NCBI GenBank assembly: GCA_937872005.1
Contig: CALMPQ010000375.1
Location: 1-5,868, forward strand
Direction of reading: 5' to 3'
Origin: an uncultured Propioniciclava sp.
GTDB lineage: Bacteria > Actinomycetota > Actinomycetes > Propionibacteriales > Propionibacteriaceae
Length of the DNA stretch: 5,868 nucleotides
Shown piece after piece: positions 1-5,131 of the stretch. How positions within the stretch are numbered: the first letter of the stretch is position 1; the number at the start of each line of letters is the position of its first letter. The notes under the pieces are model-generated. The model searched no databases. It was not told where the DNA came from and was given only the letters and a program-made list of their open reading frames with translations. The position numbers were made by a program, and so were the translations under genes.

Positions 1-732
1 GGCGTGACCATGCGCACGTGGGTGACCGCCGACGGGCGCGTCGACCCGTCGGCCGTCGAGGCGTTGCTGTCGCCCGACGCCGGCCCGTACCTGGTCTCCA
101 CCGCCTGCGTCGAGGTCGAGAACACGCACAACTTCGGGGGCGGCACGATCCAGCCGCTCGACGCCCTCACCGCCACGAGTCGCCTGTGCCGGGACGCCGG
201 CGTCGCCCTGCACCTCGACGGCGCCCGCCTCTGGAACGCCCACGTCGCCACCGGCACCCCGCTCGCCACGTACGGCGCGCTGTTCGACACCGTCAGCGTC
301 TGCTTCAGCAAGGGGCTCGGCGCCCCGGTGGGGTCGGTGCTGGTGGGCTCGGCCGAGGCGATGGCGTCGGCGCGCGTGCTGCGCAAGCGGTTGGGCGGCG
401 GCTGGCGCCAGGCCGGCCTGCTCGCCGCCGGCTGCCTGCACGCCCTCGACCACCACATCGGACGCCTCGCCGACGACCACGCTGCCGCCCGGGCCTTCGC
501 CGGGGCACTGCGCCACGCCGGGGTGGACGTCGCCGAGCCCGAGACCAACATCGTCGTCGTCGGCACGGGGTCGCTCCCGGCCGGCCAGGTGGTGGCGCAG
601 GCCGCAGCCCGCGGCGTCCGGTTGTCGGCGGTGGGGGCGCGCGTGGTGCGCGCGGTCACGCATCTCGACGTGACCACCGCGCAGTGCGAGGACGCCGGGG
701 CGATCCTGGCCGAGGTGCTCGCTCAGGCCTGA
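1..732 (+). CDS. ltaE: Low-specificity L-threonine aldolase, PLP-dependent (5' end missing)
   Basis: The protein is a fold-type I PLP enzyme of the beta-eliminating lyase / threonine aldolase family. Members cleave L-threonine or L-allo-threonine to glycine and acetaldehyde in the cytoplasm. About 243 codons are visible, against roughly 340-350 in full-length members, so about 100 N-terminal residues lie left of the window. The GTG at 4 and ATG at 10 are internal codons, not starts. Numbering from codon 4, the family motifs appear in order: ENTHN (39-43), LDGARL (71-76, the Asp that contacts the PLP ring nitrogen), then FSKGLGAPVGS (101-111) with K103 as the Schiff-base lysine, and GGGWRQAG (131-138). 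No key residue in the visible part is lost. The last 10 bases overlap the convergent thioredoxin gene, and the stop sits in a palindrome. Other beta-eliminating lyases are possible, but the motif set fits threonine aldolase best. Confidence 0.88.
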   Translation, partial: GVTMRTWVTADGRVDPSAVEALLSPDAGPYLVSTACVEVENTHNFGGGTIQPLDALTATSRLCRDAGVALHLDGARLWNAHVATGTPLATYGALFDTVSVCFSKGLGAPVGSVLVGSAEAMASARVLRKRLGGGWRQAGLLAAGCLHALDHHIGRLADDHAAARAFAGALRHAGVDVAEPETNIVVVGTGSLPAGQVVAQAAARGVRLSAVGARVVRAVTHLDVTTAQCEDAGAILAEVLAQA

Positions 733-735
733 GCG
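720..735. repeat. 16-bp perfect palindrome holding both convergent stop codons
   Basis: The sequence CGCTCAGGCCTGAGCG equals its own reverse complement. It contains the TGA of the aldolase gene (730-732, plus strand) and the TGA of the thioredoxin gene (725-723, minus strand) at mirror positions. As RNA on either strand it could form a 6-bp stem with a GGCC tetraloop. No U-rich tract follows on either side, so it is not a classical intrinsic terminator. A bidirectional terminator or a 3'-end stabilising hairpin is possible but is inference. Confidence 0.6.
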
Positions 736-1055
736 GCGGCCGCCTGGGTGGCGAGGGCCTCGTCGAGCACCGCCCGGTTGCCCGGGCGGACGACGCGCGC
801 GACCTCGGTGCCGTCCTGCAGGAAGACGAGGGTCGGCCAGAGCTTGACCCGGTAGGAACGGCCCAGGGGGCGTCCCTTGCCGTCCTCGACGCGGATGCGC
901 CGGACCTCCGGGTGCTCGGCCAGGGCGGGTTCGATGAAGCGCGAGGCCGCCCGGCAGTAGCCGCACCAGTCGGTGCCGAACTCGACCACGACGGGGCCGG
1001 TCAGCGCGTCGACCTCGTCGCGGGTGAGCTGTTCTTCTTCATACCCCGTAGCCAT
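723..1055 (-). CDS. Thioredoxin-family protein (WCGYC active site)
   Basis: This complete 110-residue protein matches the usual length of a single thioredoxin domain. After a short N-terminal helix region, strand VVVEFG leads into the redox motif W30-C31-G32-Y33-C34. It then follows the thioredoxin order with the cis-proline loop at W73-P74-T75 and strand LVFLQDG (77-83). There is no signal peptide or membrane segment, so it is probably a cytosolic dithiol oxidoreductase; its partner is unknown. The centre Gly-Tyr differs from the Gly-Pro of classical thioredoxin, which suggests a specialised or accessory thioredoxin rather than TrxA. The ATG at 1055-1053 is chosen because the domain starts close behind it and because a TAAACT -10-like box lies 6 bases upstream, which suits a leaderless transcript; no Shine-Dalgarno is visible. 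The 3' end overlaps the aldolase gene by 10 bases. Confidence 0.87.
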   Translation of the reverse strand: MATGYEEEQLTRDEVDALTGPVVVEFGTDWCGYCRAASRFIEPALAEHPEVRRIRVEDGKGRPLGRSYRVKLWPTLVFLQDGTEVARVVRPGNRAVLDEALATQAAAAQA

Positions 1056-1061
1056 GCGTGC

Positions 1062-1067
1062 AGTTTA
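1062..1067 (-). promoter_or_regulatory. Putative -10 element (TAAACT) of a leaderless thioredoxin transcript
   Basis: Read on the minus strand, TAAACT fits the actinobacterial -10 pattern TANNNT. Its last base is separated from the ATG (1055) by 6 bases, so transcription would begin at or next to the A of the start codon. No Shine-Dalgarno lies between them. I see no good TTGAC-like -35 at the expected distance, which falls inside the divergent gene. It shares two base pairs with the plus-strand element. Confidence 0.5.
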
Positions 1068-1071
1068 GGGT
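1066..1071 (+). promoter_or_regulatory. Putative -10 element (TAGGGT) of a leaderless hydrolase transcript
   Basis: TAGGGT is a common form of the actinobacterial -10 box. It ends 7 bases before the ATG at 1079, the spacing expected when transcription starts on the start codon. The G-rich stretch between (1068-1077) could alternatively serve as a weak ribosome binding site of a transcript starting further upstream. No clear -35 is visible. It overlaps the minus-strand TAAACT box at 1066-1067. Confidence 0.5.
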
Positions 1072-1078
1072 GGGGGCC

Positions 1079-1729
1079 ATGAAGATCACGCACCTCGGGC
1101 ACGCGGCCGTCCTCCTCGAGGTGGCCGACCGCCGGATCCTGTTCGACCCCGGCAACTTCTCCGACGCCTGGCACGGCACGACCGACCTCGACGCGATCGT
1201 CGTCACCCACCTGCACCCCGACCACGTCGACCCCGAGCACGTCGGCGGGCTGTTCGCCGCCAACCCCGACGCCGAGGTCTGGGTCGAGCCCGGTGTGCTG
1301 GACGCCGTCGACCTCGGCGGCCGCGGCCAAGGCATCGCCGAGGACGAGTCGGTCGACCTGGGCGCGGTGCGCATCGACGCGGTCGGCGGGCTGCACGCGG
1401 TGATCCACCGCGACATCCCACGCATCGGCAACGTCGGCCTGGTCGTCACGGCTGAGGGTGAGCCCACGTTCTTCCACCCCGGTGACTCGCTCGACACGGC
1501 CCCAGCGGGCATCGACGTGGTTGCGATCCCCATGATGGGGCCATGGGCGGCCATGAAGGAGCACATCGACTTCCTGCGCTCGTTGGGTGCCGCGCAGGGT
1601 TTCGGCGTCCACAACGCGCTGCTGTCCGACCGGGGGTGGAACCTCGCCTTCGGGCGCTACAACGAAATGACGCCCACGACCGTGCACGACCTGCGTTCGG
1701 GCGAGGCGTGGGAGGTGTCCGCCGGCTGA
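1079..1729 (+). CDS. UlaG-like metal-dependent hydrolase, metallo-beta-lactamase fold
   Basis: This 216-residue cytosolic protein belongs to the metallo-beta-lactamase superfamily (Lactamase_B_2 / UlaG-like branch). It starts with the typical strand MKITHLGHAAVLLE and then LFDPG. The metal-binding motif T43-H44-L45-H46-P47-D48-H49 follows, then candidate ligands H106 or H110, the HPGD segment (133-136, with D136 as a probable bridging ligand) and a late H178 in GVHN. That order suits a dinuclear metal site. The substrate cannot be read from sequence; characterised relatives act on phosphoesters, lactones or cyclic compounds. ATG 1079 is chosen over an in-frame GTG at 1058 because the conserved fold begins at once after it and a TAGGGT box is correctly placed for it. 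The argE-like gene follows after 20 bases on the same strand, so the two are probably co-transcribed. Confidence 0.88.
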   Translation: MKITHLGHAAVLLEVADRRILFDPGNFSDAWHGTTDLDAIVVTHLHPDHVDPEHVGGLFAANPDAEVWVEPGVLDAVDLGGRGQGIAEDESVDLGAVRIDAVGGLHAVIHRDIPRIGNVGLVVTAEGEPTFFHPGDSLDTAPAGIDVVAIPMMGPWAAMKEHIDFLRSLGAAQGFGVHNALLSDRGWNLAFGRYNEMTPTTVHDLRSGEAWEVSAG

Positions 1730-1737
1730 CGGGTGGT

Positions 1738-1747
1738 AGGAATGGAG
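1738..1747 (+). promoter_or_regulatory. Ribosome binding site for the ArgE-type deacetylase
   Basis: AGGA at 1738-1741 is 8 bases before the ATG at 1750. A second purine core, GGAG at 1744-1747, lies too close (2 bases) to be the main site. This supports ATG 1750 rather than the longer open frame that runs upstream into the hydrolase gene. Confidence 0.55.
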
Positions 1748-1749
1748 CC

Positions 1750-2922
1750 ATGACACGCCCCTCACCCGACGTCCTCGACTGGCTCGGCCGCCTGATCGCG
1801 ATCGACACGACCAGCCGCGACTCGAACCTGCCGCTGGTCGAGCTCGTCGCCGAGCACGCCCGCACGCTGGGGCTCGAGCCGCACCTGTTCCCCAACCCCG
1901 ACGGCACGAAGGCCAACCTGGTCGTCACCGTGCCGGACGCCACGGGTTCGACCGACGGCGGCATCATGCTGAGCGGGCACAGCGATGTCGTCCCCGTGGA
2001 CGGCCAAGCCTGGACGTCGGATCCCTTCGGGCTGGTCGAGCGGGACGGCAAGGTGTTCGGCCGCGGGACGGCCGACATGAAGGGCTTCGACGCCGTCATC
2101 GTCGCCGCTCTGGAGCATCTCGTCGAGCAGCCTCTGCGCGAGCCGGTGCACCTCGCGCTCTCCTACGACGAGGAGGTCGGCTGCCTCGGCGCGCAGCCCC
2201 TCGTCGACAGCCTGCGTTCGGTCGGTATCACCCCGCGGGTCTGTTTCGTCGGTGAGCCGACCTCGATGCGGATGATCCGTGGGCACAAGTCGATCAACCT
2301 CGTCACGGTCACGGTGCACGGCGTCGCAGCGCACTCCTCGCTCACGGCCGACGGCGTGAACGCGATCGAGCACGTGGCGTCCATCGTGCGCTACTGGCGC
2401 GAGCGATCGGACGCCTGGCGCATGACCGGCCCCTTCGACGAGGCGTACCCCATCGCCTACTCGACCGGCTCGGTGAACTTGATCAACGGCGGCAACGGGG
2501 TCAACATCATCCCGGCCCGCTGCGAGGTCACGCTGGAGTTCCGCTCGATCGGGACCCCCGAGGAGGACCGCGCCGAGATGGACGCCCTCGTCGCCTTCTG
2601 CCGCGAGGTCGAGGCGGCGATGCGCGCCGAGCACCCCGACGCGTGGGTCGAGGTGGGGGAGCCGACGATGACGGCCGGGCTCGACACCCCCGCCGACGCG
2701 CCGGCGGTGGCGTTGGGCCAGGAGCTCGGCCTCGCCGTGCAGCGGGACAAGGTCACCTACGGCACCGAGGCGGGCGTCTACTCGAACGCGGGCATCTCGA
2801 CGGTCGTGGTCGGGCCCGGCGACATCGCCCAGGCGCACAAGCCCGACGAGTTCATCTCGCTTGAGCAGTTGGCCGCGTGCGAGTCCTTCATCGGACGCCT
2901 CATCGACCACCTGCGCGCCTGA
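1750..2922 (+). CDS. argE: Acetylornithine deacetylase, ArgE type (peptidase family M20)
   Basis: This complete 390-residue zinc hydrolase matches the usual ArgE length of about 380-390. The family removes the acetyl group from N2-acetylornithine to give ornithine and acetate in linear arginine synthesis. All M20 catalytic and metal positions are present: H77 and D79 in SGHSDVVPVDG, bridging D109 in TADMKGF, the general-base pair E141-E142 in YDEEVGC, E169 in GEPT, and H363 in AHKPDEF near the C terminus. The lid/dimerisation domain lies at about residues 178-290, including the AAHSS segment. TADMKGF, YDEEVGC and the KPDEF...LEQLAACE ending favour ArgE over DapE or carboxypeptidase G2 relatives. 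Substrate specificity remains an inference: many actinobacteria recycle acetyl groups through ArgJ, so a catabolic N-acyl amino acid deacylase is possible. The gene follows the UlaG-like hydrolase by 20 bases. Confidence 0.87.
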   Translation: MTRPSPDVLDWLGRLIAIDTTSRDSNLPLVELVAEHARTLGLEPHLFPNPDGTKANLVVTVPDATGSTDGGIMLSGHSDVVPVDGQAWTSDPFGLVERDGKVFGRGTADMKGFDAVIVAALEHLVEQPLREPVHLALSYDEEVGCLGAQPLVDSLRSVGITPRVCFVGEPTSMRMIRGHKSINLVTVTVHGVAAHSSLTADGVNAIEHVASIVRYWRERSDAWRMTGPFDEAYPIAYSTGSVNLINGGNGVNIIPARCEVTLEFRSIGTPEEDRAEMDALVAFCREVEAAMRAEHPDAWVEVGEPTMTAGLDTPADAPAVALGQELGLAVQRDKVTYGTEAGVYSNAGISTVVVGPGDIAQAHKPDEFISLEQLAACESFIGRLIDHLRA

Positions 2923-2923
2923 G

Positions 2924-2961
2924 CACAGGCTCTCGGCGGCCGGAACACAGGCTGTCGGCGG
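2924..2961. repeat. Two-copy tandem repeat filling the convergent intergenic gap
   Basis: CACAGGCTCTCGGCGG at 2924-2939 recurs as CACAGGCTGTCGGCGG at 2946-2961. The copies match at 15 of 16 positions with a 22-base period, and they occupy almost all of the 39 bases between the argE-like stop and the kinase stop. The second copy contains a short ACAG-G-CTGT inverted repeat, too weak to call a terminator. I see no stem followed by a T-run on either strand. Confidence 0.7.
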
Positions 2962-5019
2962 TCAGACGAGGTTGATGACGACCTTCGAGCCCTTGGGTAC
3001 TGAGGTGCCCTCGCCGGGGCTCACGCTCAGCACCATGCCGAAGCCGCCGTTGACGAGGCGCTTGAACTCCGGGACCAGCCCGGCGTCGCGCACCTTCTGG
3101 GCGGCGTTCTCGGCGCCGAGTCCGCGCAGGCCCGGGGGGACGGTCACCATGACCGGACCCTTCGACACCACCGCGCTCATCGACGCGCCGCGGTGGAGTT
3201 GGCCCTCGGACGGGTCCTGCGAGATGACGGTGCCCTTGGGCACCGTGTCGTGGTTCTCCTCGGTCGTGTCGAGCGTGATGAGGTTCGCCTTCGCCCACGC
3301 CTGCAACTCGCCGAGGGGCTTGCCGGCGAAGCCGGTCACCTCGACCGGGGCCGGACCCTTCGAGACGACCAGGTCGACCGGGGCGCCGCGCTTGACCTGC
3401 TCGCCGGCCTTGGCTCCCTGCGAGATCACGACGCCGGCGGCGACGGTGTCGTGGTACTCCTCGGTCACGCCACCCACCGCCAGCGAGTTGCCGGTGATGA
3501 GCTGCTCGGCGTCGGCCCGGGCCTGCCCGGTGACGGTCGGCACCGCGAACCGCTCCGGGCCGCGCGAGATCCACGCCGTGAGCGTGCCGTCGCGCAGGAT
3601 GCGGTCCCCGTTGCCCGGCTCGGTGCGGATCACCTGGCCCGCAGGCACGTCCTCGCTGAATTCCTGCTGGAACGTCACGTGCAGCTCGGCCGCCGTCACG
3701 GCCGCTTCGGCGTCGGCCTGCGTCAGGGTGGCGAGGGTCGGCGTCGTGGTCCAGCGCCCTTCGAGCAGGTACCAGCCGCCCCAGCCGGCCCCACCCAGCA
3801 CCGCGAGCACGGCCAGCACGGCGACCAACCGCCGCCAACGGCGTCCGGACGCCGCGGGCTGCGGTGCGCGCGCCGCCGGCGGCGGAACGGGGGAGGCGCC
3901 CAGCTCGGGAAGCGCACGCGTGTGGGGCGACTGCGGCGAGTAGGGCACCGGGCCGGTGCTGTAGAACGGGGCGCCGTCGGTCGACACGTCGAAGGTCGGT
4001 GACACGGGTGTCACGGGGGTGAAGCGCCGCTCGGCGCCCAGGCGGGGCGGCAGGGTCGGCACGGGCGTCGTCGCCGAGTCGGAGGGTTCGGGTTCGGTCC
4101 GGCGCATCCGGGCCACAAGGGCCGGGTCGTCGACGACGCCGCGGGCGAGGGCGTCCTTGGCGGCGCGCAGGTGGCCGAGCAGGACCCCGGCGTCGAGCGG
4201 GCGATTGTGGCGCTCGCGGTTGGCGGCCGAGGTGACGAGGGCGTCCACATAGGGGGGAATGCCGCCACGGCCGCCCTGCCAGGTGGAGGACACCTCCATC
4301 GACGGCGCCGAGATCTGGTTGTGCACGTGGCTGTAGGCCACCTGGATCGGCGTCTCGCCCTGGTGGGGCTTGCGGCCGGTCAGCATCTCGTAGAGCACGA
4401 TGCCGAGGGAGTACACATCCGAGCGCGCGTCGGCGCGGCCCTTGGTCACCAGCTCGGGGGCGATGTAGCTGACGGTGCCGATGACCAGTCCGGTCGTCGC
4501 GGCGTTCGAGTTCGCGGTGACCGCGCGGGCCAGGCCGAAGTCGGCGACCTTGACCTGGCCCCGGTCGGAGATCAGCACGTTCTCGGGCTTGATGTCGCGG
4601 TGGATCAGCCCCGCCGTGTGGGCCGCGGCCAGCGCGGCGGCGACCGGCTCGACGAGCTCGATGGCGCGACGCGGGTCCATGGGGGCCTCGCGGGTGATGA
4701 GGTTGCGCAGCGTGAAGCCCTGCACGTACTCCATGACGATGTAGGGGCGCCCGGCGTCGGTGCCCTGGTCGAAGACGCTCACCACGTTGGCGTGGGAGAG
4801 GTGCGCGGCGGCGCGTGCCTCGGTGTCGAAGCGGGCGGCGAAGTCGTCGGCGTCGCCCAGGCCGTCGTTCATCACCTTGACGGCGACGACGCGGGACAGG
4901 CGCAGGTCGTTGGCGACGTACACGGTGGCCATGCCGCCGCGCGCAAGCTTCTTGACGACCTCGTACCGGTCGTCGAGCACATGGCCAACCAGGCCATTGT
5001 TGCGTTCAGTCGTCAACAC
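2962..5019 (-). CDS. Membrane Ser/Thr protein kinase with four extracellular PASTA repeats (PknB/PknL type)
   Basis: This 685-residue protein (from GTG 5019) is a complete bacterial Hanks-type kinase. The kinase domain spans about 19-285: glycine loop LARGGMATVY (25-34), catalytic K48 in VAVKV, alpha-C E67, catalytic loop H140-R141-D142-I-K-P-E-N147, D160-F161-G162, and A187-P188-E189. It is an RD kinase, and T175-T176 in the activation segment are probable autophosphorylation sites. A short Ser/Trp/Gly-rich stretch (243-253) precedes the conserved IPPYVDALV. A Pro-rich juxtamembrane linker (about 309-395) leads to RRWRR and one membrane helix (398-419). Four PASTA repeats follow at about 423-488, 490-556, 558-622 and 623-685, the last ending at the stop codon. 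PASTA domains typically bind peptidoglycan fragments or lipid II, so a role in cell-wall or division control is likely. GAGGA (5027-5023) lies 3 bases from this GTG but 6 from the next codon, TTG 5016, so a 684-residue start there is equally credible. Confidence 0.95.
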   Translation of the reverse strand: MLTTERNNGLVGHVLDDRYEVVKKLARGGMATVYVANDLRLSRVVAVKVMNDGLGDADDFAARFDTEARAAAHLSHANVVSVFDQGTDAGRPYIVMEYVQGFTLRNLITREAPMDPRRAIELVEPVAAALAAAHTAGLIHRDIKPENVLISDRGQVKVADFGLARAVTANSNAATTGLVIGTVSYIAPELVTKGRADARSDVYSLGIVLYEMLTGRKPHQGETPIQVAYSHVHNQISAPSMEVSSTWQGGRGGIPPYVDALVTSAANRERHNRPLDAGVLLGHLRAAKDALARGVVDDPALVARMRRTEPEPSDSATTPVPTLPPRLGAERRFTPVTPVSPTFDVSTDGAPFYSTGPVPYSPQSPHTRALPELGASPVPPPAARAPQPAASGRRWRRLVAVLAVLAVLGGAGWGGWYLLEGRWTTTPTLATLTQADAEAAVTAAELHVTFQQEFSEDVPAGQVIRTEPGNGDRILRDGTLTAWISRGPERFAVPTVTGQARADAEQLITGNSLAVGGVTEEYHDTVAAGVVISQGAKAGEQVKRGAPVDLVVSKGPAPVEVTGFAGKPLGELQAWAKANLITLDTTEENHDTVPKGTVISQDPSEGQLHRGASMSAVVSKGPVMVTVPPGLRGLGAENAAQKVRDAGLVPEFKRLVNGGFGMVLSVSPGEGTSVPKGSKVVINLV
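3245..3466. repeat. Near-identical 21-base segments in PASTA repeats 2 and 3
   Basis: Bases 3245-3265 and 3446-3466 match at 20 of 21 positions and are 201 bases (67 codons) apart. They encode the TEE-x-HDTV segments of the third and second PASTA repeats. Another shared stretch, CCGGACCCTT at 3153 and 3351, encodes the SKGP linkers of neighbouring repeats, 198 bases apart. The identity reaches synonymous positions, which suggests duplication or gene conversion within the PASTA region. Confidence 0.6.
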
Positions 5020-5022
5020 GAA

Positions 5023-5027
5023 TCCTC
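5023..5027 (-). promoter_or_regulatory. Ribosome binding site GAGGA upstream of the kinase
   Basis: Read on the minus strand, GAGGA lies 3 bases before GTG 5019 and 6 bases before TTG 5016. The second spacing is nearer the optimum, so this site leaves the start undecided and leans towards TTG. Confidence 0.55.
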
Positions 5028-5049
5028 GGCATGGATCGGGGAAGGAGAG

Positions 5050-5080
5050 GCATGCCAGGCCCGAGTCGAGTGTGGCACGC
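5050..5080. promoter_or_regulatory. Interrupted inverted repeat in the divergent intergenic region
   Basis: GCATGCCA (5050-5057) and TGGCACGC (5073-5080) are inverted copies matching at 7 of 8 positions around a 15-base spacer. They lie in the 112-base gap between the divergent kinase and ThiE-like genes. The arrangement could be an operator for a dimeric regulator serving one or both genes. The rest of the gap (5020-5131) holds no TA dinucleotide, so no TANNNT -10 box exists on either strand. The nearest plus-strand candidate is CAGGCT (5120-5125), 6 bases before GTG 5132. Confidence 0.3.
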
Positions 5081-5131
5081 GATCCCCATGTCGTCGGGTT
5101 CGACCCGCCGGGGTTGTGGCAGGCTGGACCT

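Noticed and set aside
1058..1078. Upstream in-frame GTG start for the UlaG-like hydrolase
   Set aside because: It would add seven residues with no conservation expected, overlaps the proposed -10 boxes, and the family's first strand begins at the ATG at 1079.
18..1082. Plus-strand open frame across the aldolase and thioredoxin genes
   Set aside because: The translation is extremely Arg/Pro/Gly-rich, typical of an off-frame reading, and both regions have well-supported genes in other frames.
1001..2910. Minus-strand open frames opposite the hydrolase and ArgE-type genes
   Set aside because: They are low-complexity Arg/Val/Gly/Asp shadow frames without motifs or plausible start context.
2923..2961. 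Intrinsic terminator between the convergent argE-like and kinase genes
   Set aside because: The gap has no strong stem followed by a T-run on either strand; its structure is a direct tandem repeat instead.
2861..3943. Long plus-strand open frame opposite the PASTA/linker part of the kinase gene
   Set aside because: It is antisense to a clear kinase gene, its translation is Ser/Thr/Arg/Pro-rich with no recognisable domain, and long stop-free antisense frames are expected in high-GC DNA.
5091..5110. GGGTTCGACCC resembling a tRNA T-arm
   Set aside because: With a 7-base loop the flanking stem does not pair beyond one base pair, and no acceptor, D or anticodon arms are found around it. It is only a small 5-bp hairpin (CGGGT-TCG-ACCCG).
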